Positions 31,901 to 44,779 of a stretch of 64,000 nt of DNA are shown piece after piece; the stretch's first letter is position 1; each line of letters begins with the position of its first letter. Origin of the DNA: Bolinopsis microptera. Lineage: Eukaryota > Ctenophora > Tentaculata > Lobata > Bolinopsidae. The stretch spans positions 7,975,411 through 8,039,410 of the forward strand of contig NC_087073.1 of NCBI RefSeq assembly GCF_026151205.1, read 5' to 3'. Made by a program: the position numbers and the translations under genes. The notes under the pieces are model-generated. The model was not told the origin of the DNA and searched no databases. It was given only the letters and a program-made list of their open reading frames with translations.

Positions 31901-34539
31901 TATCTTATCCTTAAGTGAGAGGCAATTGTTGAATAATGATGATCCATTCTAGTCCCAGTCTTGTTCCAGTATTTTTATAGTTATACGTGTCTATTCCTTT
32001 GTTCATTCTACAGAAGTTCATGTGTGTAGTACTTGAAGAAAAAACTTCCTATTGAAACACGATGTGACGTTAATTTCAAGCGGCGTTAGTAGGCTACATA
32101 TATTACATACAAAGAAAAAGTTTCGCTAAAGAAAGATTCGCTTCAACATCGGAATATGCGACTGTGAGTTTCATTGCACCAGATGATTGATATGAGTCCA
32201 TGTTGAACAGGACAATGGCCTTCAAAATTAGGTAAGCTAAACAAATAAGCTTTATTCTTTGCCACCTATACTATGCTCGTTTGTTAAAATTGTTCTGTGT
32301 ACTGATGATATGTGTTCCACTGATATTGTGAAACGTTTACTTGTACCTTTTTTATTCCACAGTGAAGTCTTTTGCTCTGAGGTTAAGGCGTTGACATTGT
32401 ATATGTACATTGTATATGTACATTATACAATGTACATTGTATATGTACATTGTATAATATGTACATTGTAGTTGTACAGGTGAGATTATAGTTTTACTCG
32501 TATCAAATTACAGACTTGATGGGGCTGGAAATAGGTGATAGATGGACACTGGACAGGGGCAATGCAAAATATAATTTTGTTTGGTGAATCGTGAAAATCT
32601 TTCTGGCTTTTAGTATTTCCACTTTAGTAGTACTCGTTAACTCGTTAACTCTAAGGTATATATCGTGGCATATTGCACCGGTGGAATATATTGTTGTATC
32701 CGAACCAATTATTAAATCAAATCGAAATTTGAGATGGAACTGAATGATGACCACTCTGATCTAGAGAAGCAGACTACTTCTTTAAAAGTCATCTTGAACC
32801 ACAATTCAATGTCCCACTTTGATTTGTACTTAGTGCGAGAATATGTTTTGAGATCACCGTAGCACACTCTGCTTTGTATACTATACCGCCCCAATAAAAT
32901 CGCTGCATTGGGACGTACCGATGCGGGTTTAATTTTTCCTGAAAGCATTTTTTGAGAGCTACATACTTTTGTTTCAGAAAGCAGTCACATCATATTTTCA
33001 TAAAATATTACTACATACAGTATGCTTATGCTGAAATAAACGATGCAGATTGCAGAGCTATGCCAAGCTTTTACCTTCGTTGATGACCTCATTTTTCAAC
33101 ATTAGGAGGATCAGAAAATGAGGGAGGATGTTCCCTTTTGGCGACAGTGGTCGGATAATTCGAGTCATCATCTAAGCTGTTCAGGAATACAAAATAAAAC
33201 CGTGTATGGATGAATTGAGCCTATTTACAAGTTGCTTTTTAAGTGTGCAAAATGAAGTATGTATTGGTAAAGACTATTATAAAACATTATTCACCACAAA
33301 ATAACTTTTTAAAGGTTGTTCCAAATCAATATAAACAAGGAAAGCCCTGCTTTAGTGCTTCCTAAACGGCTGACCACTCCTCCTCTTTTAGATAAACATA
33401 TACCGGCAGTTTCCAGGCCAGGCTGGAGGGTAGAGCTGACTAAATAATCAAAGATGCTAACCCGGTTATCTAAACAATATCACTATCAGCTGATTCGGAC
33501 CGACCGCGACCGCGGCCGCACTCATTCATTTTTTTAATTTCTAATTTTTATTTCCCGTACCTCACATTATGACATGATGACTCACAGATCTCTGGACACC
33601 GAGCAGATACGGAGCCAAAACTGCTTAGTTTTGGGTTCTTAAGTTCCGCGAATTCTTAAATTCCGCGAACAGATCAATTAAAGGCAAAATTACCGATCTG
33701 TTGTTTACGTATGGTATGTGTTTTAGCTGGCAGGTACCAATCATGATGTCATGTTTTAACGATAAGAAAATATCACGCCATGACTACTTTTTCCAGCTTA
33801 TCCACTGCTAATGTGACTGAAGCTCTGGGAAATCGTGATAGTTGTGATTAATAAACTATCTCAGAACCGTAAAATTTCTCGTTATTTTGACTGAGGGCAG
33901 AGAAGAGCTCCCGCTCCCGAGCTCGTGTTGCAAAAGAGAGGCGTGCCTTCTGAGATCGCATTACAAGGGAAGCCTCGAGTCCAAAATTGTGTATCGAGAG
34001 GTGGTAAATGCGGACTTCGGAGAACCGACAAAATATTTTCGGCTAATAATGAACAGGGTAGCATGAAACGTGGATAAAAGTGGTTTCCAGAAAAACATTT
34101 AAAAAAAAAAGAATTCGGAAAACCGAAAAGCCTTTGTAATATATAAATGGTCAACTAAAAATAAAATCCACAAATTCATACTCAACAAGAGCAGTTTAGA
34201 CCCTCACCTAACAAACACTCAATGATACAACGTACTGCTTGTTGATGTGATATTTGACCTATTGTCTATTGTCAACTGCTAGGCCTAAACAGTAAACATC
34301 ATCGGTGTGGTTGTAACTGTATAGCTCTTATAAATGCGGAATTTAGATATAACCAGTTGTTTCACCAACATCAATTTAATGCCTTCATCCAGTTGTTTCA
34401 CCAACATCAATTTAATGCCTTCATCCAGGTAACGACCAATAGTTCTTAGGTTCATCATTGTCCAGCTACATTTCCTTTTTATTTGACATTATTTGATTAT
34501 CGATCTGTCTTTCCATATTTCAAGTTTCATCAAATTTGA
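28901..34539. other. Intergenic DNA with minor repeats
   Basis: No gene recognised. It holds a MITE at 29444-29562 (listed separately), an inverted pair TTCATCGGTCAA / TTGACCGATGAA around 31507-31570, and tandem TGTATATGTACAT palindromic units around 32395-32475. It also holds a 36-bp direct duplication at 34353-34424. A 60-codon frame at 31403-31585 overlaps the inverted pair and is not supported as coding. Confidence 0.4.
29444..29562. mobile_element. MITE of the TTACCTTATCGGACC family, copy 1
   Basis: An inverted-repeat element whose right end reads CCGATAAGGTAA. Its arms share TTATTTGAACGGA / TCCGTTCAAATAA. Other copies are at 40046-40149, about 45918-46020 and about 56110-56322. Confidence 0.65.
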
Positions 34540-34900
34540 CACCCAGACTCTTCCAGCTGTCTACTTATTGCACTCCGTAGGTAGAATTTCAGTGCTTCCA
34601 AATTGCAGTCTGACACTGAGTTCACACTTTTTTAGGACATGGCTCTTTCCTAACACCAGTAGTTCTGTCTTTGTTTCGTTCAGTTTCATGTAGTTGTTCA
34701 CCATCCATGCTTTTATCTCTGCGAGACATTTGTTTGTTCTGTCTTGGACATCAGTGAACTGTACCACACGGTTTTGTTGAAACGAGCTGACAGTTGGAAA
34801 TCATCTGCATAGAGCTGTATATCAAGACCATATTTAGCCGCAATTTTCTGGAGAGCTTTGATACAGAGGATGAAAAGAATAGGCCCCAAGAGTGATCAAC
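34540..34900 (-). pseudogene. Degenerate LINE reverse-transcriptase fragment (CR1/L2-like)
   Basis: Minus-strand translation in two frames gives GPILF, then the RT catalytic box QLYADDFQLS. After a frameshift it gives AEIKAWM..N.MKLNETKTELLVLG, a segment characteristic of the RT palm/thumb of CR1/L2-type LINEs. The fragment covers only about 120 residues and is broken by at least one frameshift. It belongs to a different family from the LINE at 48378-52541. Confidence 0.75.
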
Positions 34901-35237
34901 ATATAATTATAGTTAGAATGTCCAGTCTACAAGGAGATCAGACAAAGAAACAGCACAGAACTTCACAACATGCTCACAGATAGTCAATTCAGTAATTTAT
35001 TTAATGAGAATTACATTCTTGAGACTAGAAATTTTATTTATAATTTATTTCGTGAAAGATTTCCTAAAAGTAAGCTGTGACTTAGTATCCATATTCCGTG
35101 CATACTTTGAAACCATTTCTTTATTTATGATATTTTGTTTTTTTTGTTTGGTTGAATAATTTTCATTTAATCGATCTGGATCTGACACATGTAATTTTGT
35201 AATGATTTTGTAATTTTGTAATGATAATTTGGTAATG

Positions 35238-35412
35238 ATTTCTAATTTCTAATTTCTAATTTCTAATTTCTAATTTCTAATTTCTAATTTCTAATTTCTA
35301 ATTTCTAATTTCTAATTTCTAATTTCTAATTTCTAATTTCTAATTTCTAATTTCTAATTTCTAATTTCTAATTTCTAATTTCTAATTTCTAATTTCTAAT
35401 TTCTAATTTCTA
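35238..35412. repeat. 7-bp tandem repeat (ATTTCTA), exactly 25 units
   Basis: 175 nt of near-perfect ATTTCTA heptamers, 193 bp upstream of the second TPC start codon. Confidence 0.97.
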
Positions 35413-35604
35413 GTTATATAAATACAACAGTATGTTATATTAATGTAGCCCATATAAATAGTTCATATTGTTATTTTTGCTTGGCGGACTAAATTTGCTG
35501 AACATTTTATTGACAGGGAAATTAGCATGGTTTCAGATTGAGAGTCCACTGAGATATTCTTTGGTTAACGACTCTTCAAAGTATCATGATCAAGTACTGT
35601 TGTA

Positions 35605-38600
35605 ATGGAACACTTCTTTAACCGTAGACCTACTAAAGGTTTGTAAGAGAGTCACGCAAATTTCGGAATGCCAATCAGATCAGGTTTTGTGGTCATCATG
35701 TTGGTCTAAAAATCACGACTAACACGACCCAGCAATTAAATGTGACGATATTTATGTTAAATTTAACATGTTATGTTATAGCTTCGTTATTGAAGTCAAA
35801 TATTGACAATCCCACTATCTCACCATCAAGTTAACCCCGCAATCCACCTCAGGATACATAGACTATGTTGAGTTAGAAATCCAGGAGAAAGAAGGAGGAA
35901 CAAGGGATGAAGAGGGTGACGTCACAGTTCCTTATCATATCAGCAAAGCTGCTTGTTATGTAGAGGACGCCAGAGATGGAAGGTAATCTTATAAAGATAA
36001 TATCAAAAGTATTAAAAGTAATTACATAATGATCTATTGGTAGTGTACCTGCTGTCAAGCTCTGAAATAATTGCTTGTTTGTCTGTTTGTTTGAGAAATG
36101 GGTCCCCTATAACAGAATGCATAAATAATCAATGTATCAAATAGTGAAGACTTTGTTCGAATTTCCTGGCACTCACCCCGCTGAAAGTTGCCTGACTGCT
36201 ACTTGCTCACCACCGCTATACCCCAGGCTTGCTAACGGAAAGGGGAAGATGTCTGACATGTCCCACAAAATACAGCTGTGTTTCTTTATTCAGACCCACA
36301 CGTGGTGGTCAAGGTTCATCTACATCTGCATTGTCTTCATGTCACTTCTCGTTTTCTTCGAGCCCCCCTCTTCTGCAGCCATTACCTTCTGTACACACGA
36401 GATTTTTAAATTTACCAAAGACAAGAAATGTACAACACATTGTAGGGACGATCTTACCATTCCTTGGCAGGAGTGGACTCTATTTATTGAAATCCTCATG
36501 ATAACGGTACGAGATAAAGATGATATAACATTTTAGATACCTTTATCGGCTAATTTTTCATGGAGTCTTCCCTTTAAGATCAACTCGCCGAAAGTGATAG
36601 TCTTCATTGAGTTCATGTTTTTAAACTGACGCTATATGCTCAGCTTATTGCTTATAGGGCTGTTTACGATTCTTCTCCTTAACTTCTCCCTTTTTAACGA
36701 AATTCCTTGCGCACCGCGTATTAAAATTACTTGGATTTCTACCGCTTTGATAAAATTACTACAAGAAGATTGTTGATTTATATAATATAGATTATTTATT
36801 CTTTAGTGTAGATTAACTTTATTTTTATATATTTTACTAAGTGTGAAGGATCAACCATACGTTATTGATATTGTTGAAATATTTAATGATAAATTGATAT
36901 AATAATAAATGATTGTAATATTTTTTATTGAGGCACATGCCACCCCATCGCGGGTTTACTACTACTCCTTAAAAAGTTTATTATTTATTACAGGTATTCA
37001 TATCAGATGTCTTAATGAAGCAAGCCTACATGAAACCTCGGGTATATTGGACTAAGAAGTGGCACAAGTAAGCTTAGAGGGATAAGTTTTTGAATATTTA
37101 AGCGGTCCTCAATTCATTTTTACACGATTAACTTTTTCATCAATCCATATATTTCCGATATATTGAATCAAAACGTACGTTTAATTGATTCATTGAATTT
37201 GATATATCTTTAAATTTCAGAATCTCAGGGTTTTTTATTGTGATGTTCATATTAGACTGGCTTATCTTCGTGATCATGTACAGCGTCACCAAAAGTGGGG
37301 TAAGTTAGGCAGTTAAGAGGGTTCACCCTGATTTTTTGGAAAACTTGTTTTAGAGACCAACAGACTCGTGATCAAACTTTTGAGAGAATCTTGGACCCGA
37401 AACCACCATAGGTGCTCGCAGTGTAGCTTAAATAATTCGCTGAATCTTATGATTATAGATTAACTAGAAATATGTATCAACTTTTGCACTATACATACAT
37501 TGCCGAGGTATTGCCAAGTTTCGTAATATTTTGTATCGATAACTTCTCTTCAGATACGGTTCAGCAGACCTTTTAGACCAGTTCTACTCCTTACGAGATA
37601 CCGAGAATTGAGGAGAATTCTGGAGACATTACTGTCAATGAAGAAAGATCTTATCCGGCAAATTGCTCTCATCGTTGTTTACATCGTCCTTTTTGCCTGG
37701 GTCGGGGTGGTAAGTTTTATAAATAATAATAATAATAATAAATTATGAGCATAAGTACAAGTTATTATTCAGAATTTAAGAAATTTAGCCTATTTGATAA
37801 ACGAAAAAATGCTTGAGCAACATTTCTGAACTTAAGGTTTAAATTTTTCCACTCCCAGACGCTCTTTGGGGATACATATCACTTCACGTTCGAGTGTGTA
37901 GACCTCAACTACCAGGACGTGAAGGAAAATCTAAAGAAAAACCCCAAACACTGTATGGAGAATATTTGCTGGGACACTACCAAATACCCATTTTGTGTGT
38001 GTGGTGTCCAGCAGTTTAACTGCACTTTAACGGGTTGTGATGACGACACTAACAAGTTCAATAAACACTATCTGCCAGACGATTACAGTGTCTATAATGG
38101 GTCCTTTAGTCAAATTTTGATTGGAACGGTGAGGCTGATGGTGCAGCTTTCGACTGAGAACTATCCTGATTTGATACGTAAGTTCTAGATAGAACGATAC
38201 AGTATCTGTACCCTTAATTTCCTATTATACTTCTTATTCAATTCTTATTGAATCCATTATTTAGATCGAACTTCGATAATGAGGGCACATCCTTCCAGAC
38301 TGTTTCAGCTTTTTTAACAAATAAACCTTCAGTGCCAGCCTACAAACAAGCAAAATTTAATACTTGTGAGTTTGGTTATATTATTAAGTCTTATCTCCAT
38401 ATTTTAACAGTATTATACAATGTTCATAATGTAGTTCAACTGAGAGCGTATACAAATTAGAGATTGCAACAAAATATACATAAAGCTCTGGATATTATTT
38501 TCGTAATGATCATACCACGATTCAGTCTTCACGTTTTAGCAACGAAATAAATAATCAAGATCTCGCATCTTTCAGTTTACTTCATACTGTTCATGTTTAT

Positions 38601-41600
38601 CGGAATGTTCTTGCTAATGTCAGTCCTGCTGGCTGTGATTGTAGAATTCTGGTTAACTTACTTAAAGAAGACCAACGATAACGAGAAGCGGAAAGAGCGT
38701 CTGGGGATCACAAAGGCTTTCGCGTGGATTGATGCAGAACGTAAGTTTGTGTTGGATCATTATGAATGATCTCAAAACTCAAAAGGGATATTACATTTTT
38801 GTGCCGCCTTATTCCATTTTCGTCCTAACATTCAGAAATATAATTTAGACATAAGGTATTTAAACCTTACTGGAAATGCAAAATTACAGGAAACTATTGC
38901 ATCGACGAGAAGTCGTGGAATCAACTAATCCTCCTGTTGAAGAAGGATTTCACCAAAACGCAGAGTCAGTTCATGTTTGATATGTTGGATTGGGAGGATA
39001 AGGGGTATCTTGATGCTCTGGACTTCCTGGACATTACAGAAGCATTGACTTTACGATATAATGTCAGGAACATGGCTAGTTCCATTGAAAATACAAAATA
39101 TGGAGCTATTGCTAGGTTTGTATGTCTATTGATGTTTTTCACTTTTAAACTTATTGATACAATATATCGACCAAACAAATAATGGTGTTGATCACGAGAG
39201 ATGTCGATCATTGACACAGCTCCTAATGGTAATTCATTCTTTCAGGAAGATCCTAGGATTTAAGTACACTTTCAACTGCCGCGGTTTTATCAAGAAAAAG
39301 ACCATCAACATAGCTAAGATTGCATTTGGTGTAGTTGTCCTCCACACTATCCTAGCACTTGTCTGCACTCTTCACCAACTAAACCTAATAGATAACACCA
39401 CTAAGACAAGTCTAAGGATGATTAACAGTTTACTGATAATTCTGCTGGTGATAGAGCAGGGTATGAGACTCTTTTCCAAAGGCTTCCATAGCTATCTCCA
39501 AAACTTGACAAACAGATGGGAAATTATTACGGTTGCTGTGGCTTTCTTTTCCATGATCGGCTATTGGATCACGTATGTCATTGTACCAATTCTAGAAATA
39601 TAGAATACTACTTCTTTCGGATATTTTGGGCTTATTTTTTATGTTATGATCAGATAGTACGCACAAGGTTTACTGGGCGGCGCTCAGCCTGTCATTCCGC
39701 CGAATCTCTAATATGTTTATGAATATTATAGCCTGGGGTCCCTGGTTAAGCACAAGGTATCCGATTTCATCTCTGTAAATTATACATAACATCTTACAGA
39801 TGGGGGATGACTCAGAACGAAGGTGATAAAAGAAGCATGATGTCTACGGTACTGGATCTGTTCCAGATAGCGTGGGAGTTGTTGATAATCCTTAGACCTA
39901 GTATCTCGGGAACTATCATCATTTTCTTCTACAAGGTATTTTAACAGAAATTGCAATTTTACAATACGTCATATCTTTGTCCTATTTATAGTTAGTCAAC
40001 GTAGATCTGATATGTTTAAACAATTTTATCGTTTGACAACTTAGATTACCTTATCGGACTTTATTTGGACGGAAATTACGGTCATAATTATGGTGGACAT
40101 AGCAGAGACACCGAGCCCTCCAGCGCTTACGTAAAGCCCGATAAGGTAAATTGTCCCGGGCCAAAATGATATTAACAACTACAGGTTATCAATGTACTGG
40201 CGGAGCTGTTCTTCTTCATCATTATCATTGTTTACGTGTTCGGCGTGATAGGACTGGAACTATTTGCAGTTCACAGTAACCAACCTGATGAAAATTACTT
40301 TCAACAATACGGCTGTGGAATTGTAAGCTATAATAGCATAATATATAATGTTTTACCATAACATTTTATCATGATACAGTGTTGGGGTGGTCATTCCGGG
40401 CCAACATTCGTAAAACATATTCATCGTGTGACTCAGCAAATGTTTTTTGGAAGAAATTTCTTCCATAATCATTATCTATCAGTATCTACCTTAGCTTTAA
40501 AAGATCAATCTTTGACAAAACACGTTAAACGTATCACAAACCGCTTGCTGATAAATTTGTGTCAAATCTCTCGCTATACTTCGCTTCATATTTCAATCAC
40601 TTCTGAAATAAATAAATTGTTTACCTTCAGGGTTTTCAATCCCCGGGTTGTGCCAGTTTGACTATGTGGCAGCAAATAACAACCAGTAACTGGCACGACA
40701 TGATGAATTCAGTCGCTCAGGCCTCTGGAAATTGGGCTTACTTATACTTCTGTATCTTCTACTTAACCATAAACTTGGTTTTGTTAGATTTGACCATCGC
40801 CATGACAATTGAAATGTACAATGCGATAAAGTCGCAGTTCTTTACCACAAACAAGTCAAGTGATGAAGGAGAAGAAAGTGAAGGGGTTGTATTTCAGGTG
40901 ATCTGTTTAACTTTAATCCTTTATTTTATAAATTAACGTTCTTAGACTTCTGTCGTTGTTATTCGTCATGTACAACGCATATTAAACTTTCTCCATTTAC
41001 CTCCTCACTTACAAGATTTAAGTTTTGACTAAACTCACTCTATTAACCTTGCCAGATTCAAAGCCAGGCCTCCTATTTCCGCCATAACGAGATCACGGGA
41101 GGTGGCCTACCAGAACGCAAGAAAAGTTCTGTCCCTGTTTCGGACTTGGTTTACAGGTGACAAAAAGCAGCGGTGGATCGTGGAGGAAAAGTGTCTTGGA
41201 TTCTGACGCCGGCAAAATCAACACAGACGACCTGGAAAAAATCCAGAAAAGCATGGATGGAGAGAAGATTGGGCACGGAAAGGACAAGGGCAAGTTGTAC
41301 ATCAACAGCAAGGACTGTGATGTGAATGTGCGCCAGATGTACGTGGAGAAACAAAACGAATCTAAGAGCTTGGACCAGCCGGAGTGTGTTTTGCACTTTT
41401 GGTTCCCTATATTTGACCACCAGGACCAAGAAGTTGGAGAAATGATCATGGAGATGAAGGATCATCACTCACACGATTGCAATATCAAGTTAAACTTCGA
41501 TATTAGCGATCCTTCTCTGTAAGTCGGTTTTACCTTCTTTGTTTTGAAAAGTTTTATGAGTTGTTTCTTATTCAGACAATTGGCCCAAGTCTAAGAATAA

Positions 41601-44469
41601 AAATTGAGTGAACGCAATTGGTTCTTAGTTCCTATATAAATGTGATCAATGAGAATCATTGATCCAGTTTCAATCCAGTCGTGATCTAGTTGAACAGCAA
41701 TTGCGATCCAGTTGAACAGCAGTTGCGATCCAGTAGCAATCTTGCTAGACCAATTTTGGTCACAGGTTCAATTCTGAGAACCTTTTGGTACCCAAAATTC
41801 ATGCTGATATCAACCATGTTCTTTTTCAGGCACCCACAGTTTGGGAAAATTTGCTGTGTGGTAAACGGTGAAGAGCAAATATACATGGAGAACATTACTT
41901 TTCTGAATAAAGAAAGAGATGGACTGATTAATACTGATCATGATTGGCACGGCTTCCAGGCTATGCACTGGACCATCAAAAAATCACAGCGAGTTCAACT
42001 TAAAAAGGATAACATAAAAGTCCAGGTCCATTTGATCGACATAAACAATCCTGGAATGGAATTGAGTGAAGAGGAGGCACAGAAGATGATCCTAACCGCT
42101 CATATAAGAGGATATGACGTAAGTTGCCTCATCTGTTGTCTCCTTCCTAAAATTAGGCCACAGATTAGCAATTGTTGACTTTGAAATACATATTCCAGCT
42201 GTAAAGTAAGACACAAATTTGATTTTTGCGGAAAAGTCAGTTAACCATCAAAGAGCAAAATGTAGTCTACCACAGTTTCAAATCATACGTTAACCACAGG
42301 TGGAACGAAAGCGTTGGGACGATAAACAAAAGGAAATCAAACAGACCAGGAAAACATTCGGAGATATTTCGTTCTTGCTGCAGAAGAATGCATACAGAGT
42401 TGCCATTAAACAGAACTTCTGGACTGAAGGTCAGGATACTGAAACACAGAAAGAAGACACAGAAAAAGGAAAACGGGTGAGTGTTAATTCAGCTCCTAAG
42501 ATTAAACTCCAGAATGAAAGTTATCATGACATGCCTGTGGAACATTAACTTGCTATATCAATGATTCCAGGACCCCATCCAATTCATAGCTATCTCTTAG
42601 CATCATCACACTTGCAGGACAAGACAAGCCAGAGACCAGTTTACGTTATGAACAAAGACAGTGACGACATAAAACAAGACAAACCAACCTCAGCATGGAA
42701 ACGGTGTCTGACAATCGAGAAGGCAATAGTAAGTGATCGTTTACGGTGACGCATCTATCATTGAGTAATGAGTCACTGTAGTGATACACACTTTCAGAAG
42801 ATTCAGTTACACAAGCGAATTGTGATGTATTATTTAGTACTCTTAAAATATCTATTCGTTCATTCATCGTTGTAAGAAATTTATATAGGTTAGTCTTGTT
42901 TATCTATAATCTATCTGAACCATTAAGTTGTAACATCTAATTACTTGACATGCGGTTTCAGTATAATAGGCAGAGTAGGGGACCGTTAATAAGTGTAAAT
43001 GTTACTGTTCGTCTCATTTAAAACGTAATAAATTGTATTGGCGGACCCAGGTAATCATTAAAATATGTCCATATTATTTTTATCTCTCAATCTAATCAGA
43101 TCTATTTACAGACAACCCTGAAAAGAGAAGAAGCAAAGGGGGCGATACTAAAGGTGGCTCAACGAGTGTCAGTTCTCTCAAATATGATATCCAACCCAGC
43201 GACTCGCTCCAGGCTTCTGGGTGGGAAAGATCTACCGCCAGGAAGTTCCTTAAAAAGCTCCCCTCAATCCCACCAAGAAGTATGTCTCTTACTAATACAA
43301 TGATAGGGGCTGCGATGAACCCTGTCACTAAGGCAAAACTTTCTACTCTGTCCGTCAGGCGCCAAACTCGGTCACAGTCAAAAAGCCTGAGTCCGAGTCC
43401 TTCAATACTAGAGAAGATCCTCTGGACAGATCCAAGAAGCTGGTTGAAACGAGAACACAGAACAGCGAAGAGAGCGAAAGTTCGGATGAAATTCGTAGTG
43501 ATGATAACAGCGATGATAACAGCGATGGTGCTGATAGTGATGCTAGTAATGACTCCGACTCCAGCAGAGAAGTTGACGAGAGAGCGAGGAAGGGTAGCAA
43601 TGGCAGCATCTACGGCATGTTTAAGTTAGGAATCAAAGCAACCAGAAGAAGTCTAACTCCCAGTCCAAGTCCAAGTCCATACAGCCTTCAACCTCCTGAT
43701 TCTAGTGACCCTCAAACATCGCCTGTTTCTGCAAAAAGCTGTAAGTTAAAAATTATTAAACATGAAAGAGCTTTTTTTAAAGATTGGAGTCATCAACAGT
43801 CAACACGAACGTCAGTAAAAATAAAAGTAATGCAAGTGGTGATACTGATTGGCGATTGTCAGCCTGGATTTCAACTTTTTATACATATTGTACTAATTTT
43901 ACTAACAGATACTGCAATTTTTTAAGGCCACTGCTGTTTATTCATTACCTAATGCTATTGGTTGATAGATATTATACGTCAAAAGTTGCGTTGGGGTTGT
44001 TAACATCAATATGTTCATACTGCATGATGCATGATGCATGATTCACCAGGTTTAGATGTGGATCCCTTACTCAAAGTACCCCTCTCTAAAGGTGCCTCCA
44101 AGTCCTTCCCTTCCATGACACCCGAACCAAAAACAAAGGACCTTGTCCTGAACAAACTGAAACGTGCGGTTAGCAGTAAGACAGGTGTGTCTAAAAAGGA
44201 TCAAAAGAAGTCACCAACAGGACTGACTGTTGTGATAACTGCTCCAGATCAGGGTCAAGTTGCAGGTAAAACTAATTAAGATTCATATAATCGATTAAAC
44301 GTACGCACGTATTCAAAAACTACACATTCTTGCTAGTCATAGAATTGTTTTTTAAGTTTCTGTCCATATTGGACAGTGGACACAGGCTTTTTGGAACAAA
44401 TATTTCACGAGTATCACCTGTTAACCAGTAAACACCGTTTTGTTTGCAGCAGAGGTCGAGGAACCATGA
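35605..44469 (+). CDS. TPCN: Divergent two-pore channel (TPC family), paralogue 2, 22 coding exons
   Basis: Predicted exons: 35605-35638, 35853-35982, 36227-36506, 36994-37067, 37221-37299, 37554-37709, 37859-38177, 38333-38365, 38576-38740, 38890-39115, 39246-39572, 39800-39935, 40185-40322, 40631-40897, 41157-41518, 41830-42118, 42300-42476, 42618-42728, 43112-43279, 43359-43740, 44050-44265, 44450-44469. The joined frame is open for 1362 aa. It is collinear with the first TPC gene: the 34-, 74-, 156-, 33-, 165- and 226-nt exons have identical lengths. Domain I: S4 RFSRPFRPVLLL, filter STENYPDLI (T350-E351-N352). Domain II: S4 reduced to LRPSISG, S5 in one exon, filter TTSNW (716-720). The C-terminal region shares GSWR(K/Q)S and the following beta-rich domain with paralogue 1 and ends in an acidic Ser/Asp-rich tail and EVEEP. 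Intron positions partly differ from paralogue 1. Confidence 0.88.
37319..37427. mobile_element. Partial copy of the 28091-28786 MITE in TPC-2 intron 5
   Basis: Starts GGGTTCACCCTGATTTTTTG and continues with AACTTGTTTT, CAAACTTTTGAG and GGTGCTCGCAG blocks, all found in the same order in the longer copy. Confidence 0.65.
40046..40149. mobile_element. 104-bp MITE with perfect 12-bp TIRs in TPC-2 intron 12
   Basis: TTACCTTATCGG at 40046-40057 and CCGATAAGGTAA at 40138-40149. It belongs to the family also seen at 29444-29562, about 45918 and about 56110-56322. The intron acceptor of the S5 exon lies only 35 bp downstream. Confidence 0.8.
41056..41158 (+). other. Alternative upstream acceptor region of TPC-2 exon 15 leading to a stop
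   Basis: A good acceptor (TTAACCTTGCCAG) precedes an open stretch whose PERKKSS segment matches PERRRSR in paralogue 1. Read in the phase left by the previous exon, it hits TGA at 41158. Reading onward into the conserved GSWRKS region instead requires the acceptor at 41156/41157 (GGTTTACAG). So this 101-bp piece is either skipped, used to make a truncated channel, or carries a one-base frame error. Confidence 0.45.
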
Positions 44470-44773
44470 CTCACATCGAAGTAACAAGAACCTAATCAGC
44501 GCCACCAACATCACATAAAGTCTCAGGAGAAGCTAGTTGGAGAGGTTATCAAAGTAATTCACAAAATGAAGGGCAAAACGCCACTTTATTATAAACTATT
44601 ATATTCGATTATATTTTGAAAATGTCAAGTTGAAGTGTATGATTTAAGATGATGTAAAGTAATATTCGTTTGGCTATTTTCTAGTCTTTGATGTAAATTC
44701 AGTTATATATTGTGACAGTATCATTTATTAATAGTATTATTTTCTTATTTCTATCGAGTTTTTGATGCCGTGT

Positions 44774-44779
44774 AATAAA
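44774..44779 (+). terminator. AATAAA poly(A) signal for TPC-2
   Basis: Canonical hexamer 305 nt after the predicted stop codon, the first good candidate downstream. Confidence 0.45.
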
